A stretch of 9,091 nt of DNA, taken from assembly GCA_046729975.1 (NCBI GenBank), contig JBKPHS010000198.1, positions 1-9,091 on the forward strand, read 5' to 3'. This DNA is from JBKPHS01 sp046729975. GTDB lineage: Bacteria; Actinomycetota; Thermoleophilia; Solirubrobacterales; Thermoleophilaceae. The number at the start of each line of letters is the position of its first letter. The stretch's first letter is position 1. A program made the position numbers and the translations under genes. The notes below the pieces were generated by a model. That model ran no database searches. It was not told the origin of the DNA and saw only the letters and a program-made list of their open reading frames with translations. Positions 1 to 6,148 of the stretch are shown piece after piece.

Positions 1-149
1 ATCGGCAGGCCGCGGATCGAATCCCAGCCGAGCCGCTCGACCTCGAACGGGTTCAGCGCCACGGCTACGGCCGGGAACTCGCAGCTCGCGTTGTGCTGGT
101 CGATCGCCTTGGAGATCGCCTCGAGGTTCTTTGCCTCGGAGCTGGACAT
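1..149 (-). CDS. Hypothetical protein, 5' part only (runs off left edge)
   Basis: The minus strand reads open from an ATG at 149 to the left edge, giving 49 residues that begin MSSSEAKNLEAISKAID and include a segment ALNPFEVERLGWDSIRG. There is no signal peptide or membrane segment in the visible part, which starts with a probable helix. The ATG lies 2 bases after the stop codon of the upstream sugar-nucleotide enzyme gene, so the two are probably co-transcribed and translationally coupled; a purine-rich GGGAAG just before that stop could act as ribosome binding site. I do not recognise the family and propose no function. The reading frame is supported by its position, its high-GC codon use and the lack of stops, but the fragment is short. 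Confidence 0.65.
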   Translation of the reverse strand, partial: MSSSEAKNLEAISKAIDQHNASCEFPAVAVALNPFEVERLGWDSIRGLP

Positions 150-151
150 CG

Positions 152-1108
152 CTACTTCCCGCTGATCCCCGCGCCGCGGCCAAGCTCCTCCAGCGCGTGC
201 GAGACCGTCTTCTGGAGGCCCTCGCGCAGCTCGACCTTCGGCTCCCAGCCGAGCAGGTCGCGCGCGCGTGTGATGTCGGGCTGGCGCACCTTTGGATCGT
301 CTACCGGCAGCGCCTCGAACACGATCTCCGAGCGCGACTCGGTCACCTCGATCACGGTCTTCGCCATCTCGAGCAGCGACATCTCGCGCGGGTTGCCGAG
401 ATTGACGGGCTCGTGAACGCCGGACTCGGCGAGCCTGACGAGGCCCTCGATCAGGTCGTCCACATAACAGAAGCTGCGCGTCTGGGATCCGTCGCCGAAG
501 ACGGTGACCGGCTTGTCGGCGAGGGCTTGCCGCAGGAAGGTCGGGATCGCGCGGCCGTCGTGCGGCCTCATTCTGGGGCCGAAGGTGTTGAAGATCCGAG
601 CGATGCACGTGTCGACGCCCTGCTGGCGCAGGTACGCCATCGTCAGCGCCTCCGCGTAGCGCTTGGCCTCGTCGTAGACGCCGCGGGGGCCGATCGGGTT
701 GACGTTGCCCCAGTAGGTCTCGGGCTGCGGATGGACAAGCGGATCGCCGTAGACCTCGGAAGTCGAGGCGAGCAGGAACCGCGCGCGGTGGACCTTCGCG
801 AGACCGAGAGAGTTGTGCGTGCCGTACGCGCCGACCTTGAGCGTGTGCAGCGGCAGCCGCGCATAGTCGATCGGGCTGGCCGGCGAGGCCATGTGATAGA
901 CGAAGTCGATCGGCTCGTCGACCTCGTAGTGAGAGGTGATGTCGAGCATCAGGAAGCGGAAGTCGTCGCGCCTGATGTGCTCGATGTTGTTCAGCGAGCC
1001 CGTCTCCGCGTTGTCCACGCAGATCACGCGGTTGCCGCGCTCGAGCAGGTAGTCGCAGAGATGCGAGCCGAGGAATCCGGCGCCGCCGGTGACTAGGCAG
1101 GTGGGCAT
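152..1108 (-). CDS. NAD-dependent sugar-nucleotide decarboxylase/epimerase, UDP-glucuronate decarboxylase-like
   Basis: The 318-residue product is an extended short-chain dehydrogenase/reductase that most resembles UDP-glucuronate decarboxylase, which turns UDP-glucuronate into UDP-xylose in the cytoplasm for envelope or exopolysaccharide glycans. Visible signs are the NAD-binding motif TGGAGFLGSHL at residues 7-17, Asp32 at the end of the second strand, the decarboxylase-type block STSEVYGDPLVHPQ from residue 115 (Thr116, Glu118), the catalytic Tyr145 and Lys149 in YDEAK, and a later TRSFCYVDDL segment with the conserved Arg. Length fits the bacterial family. The ATG at 1108 is chosen because the open frame further upstream runs through tRNA-Arg and the nucleotide-binding motif starts only six residues in. 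No clear ribosome binding site precedes it. A dTDP-glucose dehydratase-like or other epimerase role is possible but less likely given the active-site block. Confidence 0.9.
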   Translation of the reverse strand: MPTCLVTGGAGFLGSHLCDYLLERGNRVICVDNAETGSLNNIEHIRRDDFRFLMLDITSHYEVDEPIDFVYHMASPASPIDYARLPLHTLKVGAYGTHNSLGLAKVHRARFLLASTSEVYGDPLVHPQPETYWGNVNPIGPRGVYDEAKRYAEALTMAYLRQQGVDTCIARIFNTFGPRMRPHDGRAIPTFLRQALADKPVTVFGDGSQTRSFCYVDDLIEGLVRLAESGVHEPVNLGNPREMSLLEMAKTVIEVTESRSEIVFEALPVDDPKVRQPDITRARDLLGWEPKVELREGLQKTVSHALEELGRGAGISGK

Positions 1109-1175
1109 CGGGTGCAGAGGGTAGTCGTCAGGCTCTCTATCGGGAGGGTCGGACACGACCTGAAGCAGTGCAGAG

Positions 1176-1249
1176 CGCCCCCGGCAGGATTCGAACCTGC
1201 GACCTAACGGGTAGAAGCCGTCCGCTCTGATCCACTGAGCTACGGGGGC
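1176..1249 (-). tRNA. tRNA-Arg (anticodon TCT)
   Basis: Read on the minus strand, the 74-base gene folds as a full cloverleaf. The acceptor stem is GCCCCCG with CGGGGGC, the D arm is GCTC/GAGC, the anticodon stem is GACGG with CCGTT (one G-T pair) closing the loop CTTCTAC with anticodon TCT, the variable loop is AGGTC, and the T arm is GCAGG/CCTGC around TTCGAAT. The discriminator base is G at 1176, and no CCA end is encoded. It lies 67 bases upstream of the decarboxylase-like gene on the same strand, with no convincing terminator between them. Confidence 0.96.
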
Positions 1250-1264
1250 GGGCCGCTGGCGCCC

Positions 1265-1270
1265 AGAATA
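1265..1270 (-). promoter_or_regulatory. Candidate -10 element of tRNA-Arg promoter
   Basis: The minus strand reads TATTCT here, a good match to the TAnnnT pattern of housekeeping -10 elements, 15 bases before the mature tRNA 5' end. That would leave a leader of about 8 bases for RNase P to remove. I see no good -35 hexamer at 16-18 bases; TTGCGC lies 21 bases upstream, which is too far for a standard promoter. The call rests on the -10 match and position only. Confidence 0.45.
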
Positions 1271-1290
1271 GCCCCGGAGGCGGCCGGGGC
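1271..1290. repeat. Perfect 7-base inverted repeat in the tRNA-Arg/VOC divergent gap
   Basis: GCCCCGG at 1271-1277 is repeated as its reverse complement CCGGGGC at 1284-1290, with a 6-base spacer AGGCGG. It lies directly upstream of the candidate -10 of tRNA-Arg, where the promoter spacer would be, and upstream of the VOC gene. It could be an operator or a chance GC-rich palindrome. Confidence 0.5.
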
Positions 1291-1342
1291 AGCGCAATGT
1301 CGATCGGTAGCATCGGTCCTGCTTCGATCCCCCGACCGGACT

Positions 1343-1347
1343 GGAGG
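1343..1347 (+). promoter_or_regulatory. Ribosome binding site fixing the VOC gene start
   Basis: GGAGG lies 6 bases before the ATG at 1354. An in-frame ATG at 1297 would add 19 residues unlike the family, so this site favours the later start. Confidence 0.75.
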
Positions 1348-1353
1348 CACCCC

Positions 1354-1818
1354 ATGCCGGCGAAGCACATTCCCGAGGGATACCCGACCCTCACTCCCTA
1401 CCTCGCCGTCGACGACGCCGCGCAGGCGATCGACTTCTACAAGCGCGCGTTCGGTGCGAACGAGCGCGTGCGCATGCCCGCCCCGGACGGCAAGGTCGGC
1501 CACGCGGAGCTCGAGATCGGCAACGGTCTCGTGATGGTCTCCGATCCCTTCCCGCAGGCGACCTCAAAGCCCCCGAAGGAGCTCGGTGGGACCACCGCCG
1601 TCTTCTTCATGTATGTCGACGACGTGGACGCCGCCGTGCAGCAGGCGGTCGACGCGGGCGCGACGCTCACGAGCCCGGTGGAGAACATGTTCTGGGGCGA
1701 CCGCTCCGGCAGGATCGCGGATCCGTTTGGGCACCAGTGGCAGCTCGCGACGCACGTGGAGGACGTCCCACCCGAGGAGATGGAGGAGCGCGCCAAGGCC
1801 GCCATGGCCGCCATGTGA
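1354..1818 (+). CDS. VOC superfamily (PhnB/glyoxalase-like) protein
   Basis: The 154-residue protein belongs to the vicinal oxygen chelate superfamily, whose members bind a metal between paired beta-alpha-beta-beta-beta modules and include glyoxalases, dioxygenases and antibiotic-binding proteins. The opening YPTLTPYLAVDDAAQAIDFY (residues 10-29) and FGA that follows are typical of the PhnB-like branch. GHAELEIG at 49-56 holds a likely metal-site His50, and the second half has VDDVDAAVQQAVDAGA and DPFGHQW (123-129). The C-terminal tail EEMEERAKAAMAAM is probably helical. The start at 1354 is chosen from its ribosome binding site. The gene stands alone: it diverges from tRNA-Arg and converges on the lipoprotein gene with 18 bases between stops. 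Substrate and reaction cannot be told from sequence; PhnB itself has no firm enzymatic role that I know of. Confidence 0.88.
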   Translation: MPAKHIPEGYPTLTPYLAVDDAAQAIDFYKRAFGANERVRMPAPDGKVGHAELEIGNGLVMVSDPFPQATSKPPKELGGTTAVFFMYVDDVDAAVQQAVDAGATLTSPVENMFWGDRSGRIADPFGHQWQLATHVEDVPPEEMEERAKAAMAAM

Positions 1819-1836
1819 CCTAGGTCCAGCGCCGCG

Positions 1837-2193
1837 CTACCGGCCGCTGAAGGCGGCCGCGCGCGTATAGAGCTTGTAGAGCTTGAAGCCGCTGGCGAGG
1901 TCCTGCGCGCAATAGCTCTCGAACAGCTTGTAGGCCTTGCGGTCTTCGAGTACCGCGCCGTGCCCTCCTGAGCCGGCAGGCCCGCCGGCGAACTCGCGAA
2001 TCGCGCGAACGGTGTCGAAGCGCTCTCGGACGTCGCCGCTCCGCCAATCGCTGCAGTCGGCCAGCCGTATCGGCGTCCTGATCCCGCCCGCGTGAGGCGG
2101 TTGAGGATCGCCGGAGTCGGAGCCGCCACCGCAGGCGGCTAGCGCGAGCCCGGCGAGCACGGCCGCGGCCCCGAGCGGCCGTCGCAGCCGCAT
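1837..2193 (-). CDS. Small secreted lipoprotein of unknown function
   Basis: The 118-residue product starts with a lipoprotein signal: MRLRR, a hydrophobic stretch, then the lipobox LAAC with the lipidated Cys21. A flexible GGGSDSGDPQPPHAGG linker follows. The mature domain (about residues 38-118) has two further cysteines, Cys47 (LADCSDW) and Cys95 (FESYCAQD), which could form a disulfide outside the membrane, and ends with the aromatic-rich segment FKLYKLYTRAAAF. It should be anchored on the outer face of the cytoplasmic membrane. The ATG at 2193 lies 4 bases after the stop of the beta-helix gene on the same strand, so the two are almost certainly one transcript with coupled translation, suggesting a shared role. 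I do not recognise a named domain. Confidence 0.85.
   Translation of the reverse strand: MRLRRPLGAAAVLAGLALAACGGGSDSGDPQPPHAGGIRTPIRLADCSDWRSGDVRERFDTVRAIREFAGGPAGSGGHGAVLEDRKAYKLFESYCAQDLASGFKLYKLYTRAAAFSGR
1841..1859. terminator. Weak candidate terminator hairpin between convergent genes
   Basis: CGGCCGC (1841-1847) and GCGGCCG (1853-1859) form a perfect 7-base stem around a 5-base TGAAG loop, 22 bases after the VOC stop and inside the last codons of the lipoprotein gene. No T-run follows on either strand, so intrinsic termination is uncertain. In such GC-rich DNA a palindrome of this size can occur by chance. Confidence 0.3.
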
Positions 2194-2197
2194 GGCC

Positions 2198-4150
2198 CTA
2201 CTTGGGCTCCGGCGGCGTGACGAACCAGGGGCAGGTGTCCGTGTTGAACGTGATGTCGCCGAGGCAATGGGTGAGCTCGGCCTCCTGGGCCGGGTTGCCG
2301 TGCCCGCGGCTGGTGGCGCAGTCGCTCGGCAGGGTGGCCGGCTCACTCGTGACGCTCCCGGCGGTGCCGTCCTTGCCGGTGTTGCCGTACCAGCAGTTGT
2401 TCACGTTGTCCGCGAACTCGTCCCACCAGAAGTCGGTGCCGTTCGGGTCGCGCGTGCTGTTCGGGTCCCTCCCCATCACGTTGTCGTAGTGGCGGTTCCG
2501 GTGCGACGTCGACACCTTCGCCGGGTCGCAGCCCGCCTGCTCGTTGCCGCCCGCGGCGGGCCCGCACACGAACGCGTCGGGCACCGAGAACAGCATCGTG
2601 CCCCGGCGCCAGTTGTCCCAGAAGTGATTGTTGCGGACCGTCTCGTTATTGCCGCCGGCGATCCACAGGCCCGTGCCCACCGGGAACGGCACGCTCGGCT
2701 CGACGTCGGAGCCCTTCACGTACGGGTTGAAGTTGTTCGAGTAGAACTCGTTGTGCTCGACCAGCAGGGAGTCGGACGGGAAGCCCGGATGCCCGGAGGC
2801 GGTGAACACGTCGGTGGTCAGCCCGAGGGCGTTGTCGTAGAACCGGTTGTGGTGGACGTGGACCGCATTGCCGCTGGTGGCCGAGAAGCCCGACGCGTTG
2901 TGGTGCGAGTCGCAGAAGCGAACCTCCTGGTTGTAGCGCGGCGCGGGCTCCACCGTCTGCTCGCCGGTCTCTGCTGCGGCGCCCGGATAGAGGCCCGAGT
3001 CGCCGTGGCCGGCAGCCTCGCAGTCCTGCATCACCCCGTGGTCCTCGACGAACGTGAGCACGCCGTACTCGCCCGCGTAGAAGGTCTTGAAGCGCTCGAG
3101 GAGATAGCCGTCGCTCTCGAGCACGTAGATGTTGTGCTCCGTGGCGTGCCGGACCTTGACGTTGCGGAGCACGAAACCGTCCGCGCGATCCGCCCTGATG
3201 CCGACGTCCTTCTTCGGCTCGATCGGCCCGCGGTCCCCGGACTCGACGCGGCCCGCGTCGATCACCACGTCGTCCGGCCCGACACCGGAGCCCTCGATCT
3301 GGAGGTTGCAGCGGATGCAGGGCCCGAGGTTCGGGATGTTGTGACGGTCCCACAGCGGAGGCTGGGGATCCTTGCCCGCCCCGGGGCGCCGCCCCATCAC
3401 CGCGATCAGGTTCTGGTCGTTGGGGCACTCGAACTGGTACGCGTAGGAGACCGCGTTGCTCTGGCCCTCGTCGTTCTGCTGCCTGAGGTGCGCGCACTTC
3501 GGGTCGTTCGTCGGCTGAGCCCGCGACTCGGGCTCGGTGTAGAGCCCGGGCATGATCACGACCCGGTCGTTGTTGCCCGAGGCCGACACGGCCTCCTGAA
3601 TCGAGTCGAACTTGCAGCGCGCGAGCAGCTTTCCGTTGAAGCGGATCAGCCGCTTGGCGCTCGGCCGGCTGAGCGACCGCGACGCCTCCGAGGGACGGAG
3701 CTTGTAGCCGCTCGTCCGGGCGCGGCCGACCGCCTGCCTCAGCTCGTGGATCGAGGTGTTGCGCCGGACGGCCGCCGCGTACTTGCGGCGCGCCGTCCCG
3801 AGCCTGCGCCGCAGCGACTTGATGCGCGTCCGCGAGGCATGCCTGCGGCGGGCCGCGCGAAGTCCGCGAGTGAGCTTGCTGACCCGCCTCGAGCTGGGCA
3901 CGCTGCCCTGGCAGACCACTCGCGTCGTGCCGGGCTTGGACTCGTCCAGAGCCGTGTAGAGGTCGCGGGCGTCCGGAACCTTGCCGCCCGCGGGCGGATT
4001 GACCGAGTTGTCCGGGGCTGGATCGGGCCAGTAGGAGGCCCGCTCGACGTGCGCCGCAGCCTGCGACGCCGCGAGGGCGATAGCGGCGGTCAGCACGACG
4101 ACGCCGGCAAGCCAGCCCCGCAGTCGATTCAAACGACGATCGGTCCCCAC
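2198..4150 (-). CDS. Secreted right-handed parallel beta-helix protein
   Basis: The 650-residue protein has an N-terminal signal peptide (residues 1-33, hydrophobic core about 14-28, probable cleavage after AAA). A short region carrying SYWPDPAPDNSVNPPAGGK follows, then a very basic helical stretch (86-146), then a long beta-helix domain (about 177-570). Signs of the beta-helix are DRVVIMPGLYTEP, NLIAVMG, VGIRADRADGFVLRNVKV, NAVHVHHNRFYDN, LLVEHNEFYSNN and ETVRNNHFWDN, each a turn with Asn-rich corners as in NosD- and pectate lyase-like folds. Fourteen cysteines suggest disulfides in an exported protein. Such folds often bind or cut polysaccharides, but I see no catalytic set that names a substrate. 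The GTG start at 4150 is supported by its ribosome binding site and by the signal peptide beginning at once. The lipoprotein gene follows 4 bases after its stop. Confidence 0.88.
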   Translation of the reverse strand: MGTDRRLNRLRGWLAGVVVLTAAIALAASQAAAHVERASYWPDPAPDNSVNPPAGGKVPDARDLYTALDESKPGTTRVVCQGSVPSSRRVSKLTRGLRAARRRHASRTRIKSLRRRLGTARRKYAAAVRRNTSIHELRQAVGRARTSGYKLRPSEASRSLSRPSAKRLIRFNGKLLARCKFDSIQEAVSASGNNDRVVIMPGLYTEPESRAQPTNDPKCAHLRQQNDEGQSNAVSYAYQFECPNDQNLIAVMGRRPGAGKDPQPPLWDRHNIPNLGPCIRCNLQIEGSGVGPDDVVIDAGRVESGDRGPIEPKKDVGIRADRADGFVLRNVKVRHATEHNIYVLESDGYLLERFKTFYAGEYGVLTFVEDHGVMQDCEAAGHGDSGLYPGAAAETGEQTVEPAPRYNQEVRFCDSHHNASGFSATSGNAVHVHHNRFYDNALGLTTDVFTASGHPGFPSDSLLVEHNEFYSNNFNPYVKGSDVEPSVPFPVGTGLWIAGGNNETVRNNHFWDNWRRGTMLFSVPDAFVCGPAAGGNEQAGCDPAKVSTSHRNRHYDNVMGRDPNSTRDPNGTDFWWDEFADNVNNCWYGNTGKDGTAGSVTSEPATLPSDCATSRGHGNPAQEAELTHCLGDITFNTDTCPWFVTPPEPK

Positions 4151-4153
4151 CCG

Positions 4154-4160
4154 TTCTCCC
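4154..4160 (-). promoter_or_regulatory. Ribosome binding site of the beta-helix gene
   Basis: The minus strand reads GGGAGAA, then three bases, then GTG at 4150. This spacing supports the GTG start; no ATG in this frame gives a signal peptide at the right place. Confidence 0.65.
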
Positions 4161-4168
4161 GGCGCGGC

Positions 4169-4174
4169 ACTCTA
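4169..4174 (-). promoter_or_regulatory. Weak candidate -10 element of the beta-helix/lipoprotein operon
   Basis: The minus strand reads TAGAGT (TAnnnT pattern), 18 bases before the GTG start, which would give a leader of about a dozen bases containing the ribosome binding site. No clear -35 hexamer is present. The operon may instead be read through from tRNA-Pro, whose 3' end is 93 bases upstream. Confidence 0.3.
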
Positions 4175-4243
4175 ACCAACGATGTCCGAGCTGGTCGCAG
4201 TGGACTCGGCCGTCGACGGGCGAGGTGCGCGCCATGAACCTAA

Positions 4244-4317
4244 TCGGGGCGGCCGGACTTGAACCGGCGACCTCGTGCTCCCAAAGCACGCGCGCTACCA
4301 GGCTGCGCCACGCCCCG
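4244..4317 (-). tRNA. tRNA-Pro (anticodon TGG)
   Basis: On the minus strand this 74-base gene forms a complete cloverleaf. The acceptor stem is CGGGGCG with CGCCCCG, the D arm is GCGC/GCGC around AGCCTGGTA, the anticodon stem is CGTGC/GCACG closing TTTGGGA (anticodon TGG), the variable loop is AGGTC, and the T arm is GCCGG/CCGGC around TTCAAGT. The discriminator is A at 4244, followed by TTA, so no CCA is encoded. Its 5' end lies only about 20 bases from the divergent CAP-domain gene. Confidence 0.96.
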
Positions 4318-4326
4318 AGACGTTGA

Positions 4327-4332
4327 AGTCTA
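4327..4332 (-). promoter_or_regulatory. Candidate -10 element of tRNA-Pro promoter
   Basis: The minus strand reads TAGACT, 9 bases before the mature tRNA 5' end, a position that would start transcription 2-3 bases before the tRNA. No strong -35 is visible at the expected place, which lies inside the start of the CAP gene. The element shares two bases with a plus-strand TAGGCT at 4331-4336. Confidence 0.45.
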
Positions 4333-4337
4333 GGCTC

Positions 4338-4865
4338 GTGTCGGTGCTTCGGCGTCTCCTCATCGCTCCCCTGCTCGCAGCGCTGCTGCTCGCGCCCGAC
4401 GCGGCGGCGGCCGAGCGCTGCTCCGGCGCGGACTCTCGGCCGAGCACCGCGAGGCTCTCGACGGTCGAGCGCGCGACGCTCTGCCTGCTCAACCGCGAGC
4501 GGACCACCCGCGGCCGCATGGCACTCCGCTCCAACCGGCAGCTGCACGATGCTGCCGTCCGCCACAGTCGCGACATGGCGCAGCGCGACTACTTCGGACA
4601 CAACACGCTCGGGGGACGGGACTGGGACGACCGGATCCGACGGGCGGGCTACTCGTTCACCGTCGTGGGCGAGAACATCGCCTGGGGCGCCGGGAGGAAC
4701 TCCACGCCTCGCGCGATCGTACGCGCGTGGATGCGGAGCACCAAGCACCGGGCGAACATCCTGGGACGCGAGTTCCGCGACATCGGGGTCGGCATCGCGC
4801 GCGGCGCCCCCGCCGCCGGCGTGTCCAACGCCGCCGTCTACACGACTGACTTCGGCGCACGTTAG
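4338..4865 (+). CDS. Secreted CAP-domain (SCP/PR-1, YkwD-like) protein
   Basis: The 175-residue product has an N-terminal signal peptide (SVLRRLLIAPLLAALLLAP, cleavage probably in the DAAAA run near residue 25) and one CAP domain (about 40-173). Typical marks are LCLLNRERTTRG near the start, HSRDMAQRDYFGHN with His88, GENIAWG with Glu112, AWMRSTKHRANIL with His137, and FRDIGVGIA followed by VYTTDFG. His88, Glu112 and His137 belong to the usual CAP cavity set. Bacterial YkwD-like proteins are secreted or wall-associated; their biochemical role is mostly unknown. The exact start is unsure: GTG at 4338 or GTG at 4344 both leave an intact signal peptide. The frame extends back into tRNA-Pro, which rules out earlier starts. 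It is the first of five closely spaced plus-strand genes. Confidence 0.87.
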   Translation: MSVLRRLLIAPLLAALLLAPDAAAAERCSGADSRPSTARLSTVERATLCLLNRERTTRGRMALRSNRQLHDAAVRHSRDMAQRDYFGHNTLGGRDWDDRIRRAGYSFTVVGENIAWGAGRNSTPRAIVRAWMRSTKHRANILGREFRDIGVGIARGAPAAGVSNAAVYTTDFGAR

Positions 4866-4878
4866 CGTTCCGCGCCCG

Positions 4879-6138
4879 ATGGCCGAGATCCAGCCGCTGC
4901 GCCCCCGCCGCGACGACCCGCGGGTCGTCGGCTCGCTCGAGGCCGTGGCGGCGCCGCCCTACGACGTGATCGACGACGCGCAGCGCGCCGAGCTCGTGCG
5001 GCGGAGCCCGTTCAACGTCGTCGAGATCGACCTGCCGCGAGTCAACGGCGGCGACCCCTACCTGCACGCCCAGACCACGCTCGAAGCCTGGCAGCAACAG
5101 GGCGTGCTGGTGCGTGAGCGCGAGCCGTCGCTGTGGGTCCTCACCCAGGACTACACCGGGCCCGACGGGCGTGCGCTCACGCGGCACGGATTCTTCTGCC
5201 GGGTGCGCGTGGAGGACTACGGCGCCGGCCGGATCCGGCCGCACGAGCGCACGCATCCCGGTCCGAAGGAGGATCGCCTGCGTCTGACGCGCGCGACGCG
5301 CGCCAACCTCTCCCCCATCTTCAGTCTGTTCCCGGATCCCGAGGATCGCGCCTGGAAGGCGCTGGCACCCGCGACGAAGGGAGCGCCGTTCGGCACCGCG
5401 TCCGACGCCGACGGCACGGTCAACCGGATCTGGCGGGTCGACGACCCCGATGCGATTGCGGAGGTGCAGTCGGCGCTCGCCGAGGCGGAGCTCCTGATCG
5501 CCGACGGCCACCACCGCTACGAGACCGCCCGTGCGTACGCCGACGAGATCGGCGGCGAGGGCGAGCACCGCTATGTGCTCATGTTCCTCTGCTCGCTCTC
5601 GGACCCCGGGCTGACGATCTTCCCCACCCACCGCTTGCTGAACGGGCTCGACGAGCACCGGCGCCAGGCGCTGCGCCAGGTCATCGAGCAGGACTTCGAC
5701 GCAGTGGAAGTCGAGCTCTCCGAGCTCGAGCCGGAACAGGACGCGCCAGGCATCGTCTTCGGCTACCTCGACGCACGCGACCGCCGGCCGCTCCGGCTCA
5801 TCCTCCGGGACGAGTCGATCGCGGACGAGGCGCTGCCCGGGAGGTCGGAGGCCTACCGCCGGCTCGATACTGCGGTGCTCGAGGCGCTCGTGCTGCGCGG
5901 CGCGCTCGGGATGTCGGAGGACGACATCGCAGAGCAGCGTGGCCTCTCGTACTCGCGCACCTTTGAAGAGGCCGTGCGCAGCGTGGAGACCGGCGCCGCG
6001 GAGGCGGCGTTCTTCATGCGGCCGACGCCCGTCGAGCAGGTGCGGGAGGTGGCCGAGGCCGGCGAGTCGATGCCGCCCAAGTCCACCTACTTCTTCCCGA
6101 AGATCCCGACGGGCCTCGTCTTCAACGTGCTCGAGTAG
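4879..6138 (+). CDS. DUF1015 family protein
   Basis: The 419-residue protein matches the conserved DUF1015 family in length and key segments: AAPPYDVI near residues 24-31, HERTHPGPKEDRL at 122-134, the hallmark DGHHRYETA from residue 209, and the closing MPPKSTYFFPKIPTGLVF. It is cytoplasmic, with no signal peptide or membrane segment. Its molecular function is not one I can state with confidence; the invariant His/Asp/Glu clusters suggest an enzyme. The ATG at 4879 lies 13 bases after the CAP gene stop and gives the usual short N-terminus; no ribosome binding site is obvious, so translation may depend on coupling to the CAP gene. The cobalamin adenosyltransferase gene follows after 10 bases. 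Confidence 0.9.
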   Translation: MAEIQPLRPRRDDPRVVGSLEAVAAPPYDVIDDAQRAELVRRSPFNVVEIDLPRVNGGDPYLHAQTTLEAWQQQGVLVREREPSLWVLTQDYTGPDGRALTRHGFFCRVRVEDYGAGRIRPHERTHPGPKEDRLRLTRATRANLSPIFSLFPDPEDRAWKALAPATKGAPFGTASDADGTVNRIWRVDDPDAIAEVQSALAEAELLIADGHHRYETARAYADEIGGEGEHRYVLMFLCSLSDPGLTIFPTHRLLNGLDEHRRQALRQVIEQDFDAVEVELSELEPEQDAPGIVFGYLDARDRRPLRLILRDESIADEALPGRSEAYRRLDTAVLEALVLRGALGMSEDDIAEQRGLSYSRTFEEAVRSVETGAAEAAFFMRPTPVEQVREVAEAGESMPPKSTYFFPKIPTGLVFNVLE

Positions 6139-6148
6139 CCTCGGCACA

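Noticed and set aside
131..1096. Long plus-strand open frame opposite the decarboxylase-like gene
   Set aside because: The minus-strand frame has a full set of family motifs; the plus frame has biased composition and no recognisable motif.
1147..1160. GGTCG/CGACC hairpin as a terminator for tRNA-Arg
   Set aside because: The stem is only 5 bases and no T-run follows on the minus strand; such short palindromes are common in this sequence.
1176..4317. The block between the two tRNA genes as a genomic island
   Set aside because: I found no integrase, no second copy of either tRNA 3' end to act as attachment site, and no visible change in base or codon use.
2192..4748. Very long open frames opposite or across the beta-helix, tRNA-Pro and CAP genes
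   Set aside because: They are antisense or shifted shadows of high-GC coding sequence: composition is dominated by Arg, Ala, Val and Pro, they run through a tRNA gene, and they show no domain or ribosome binding site.
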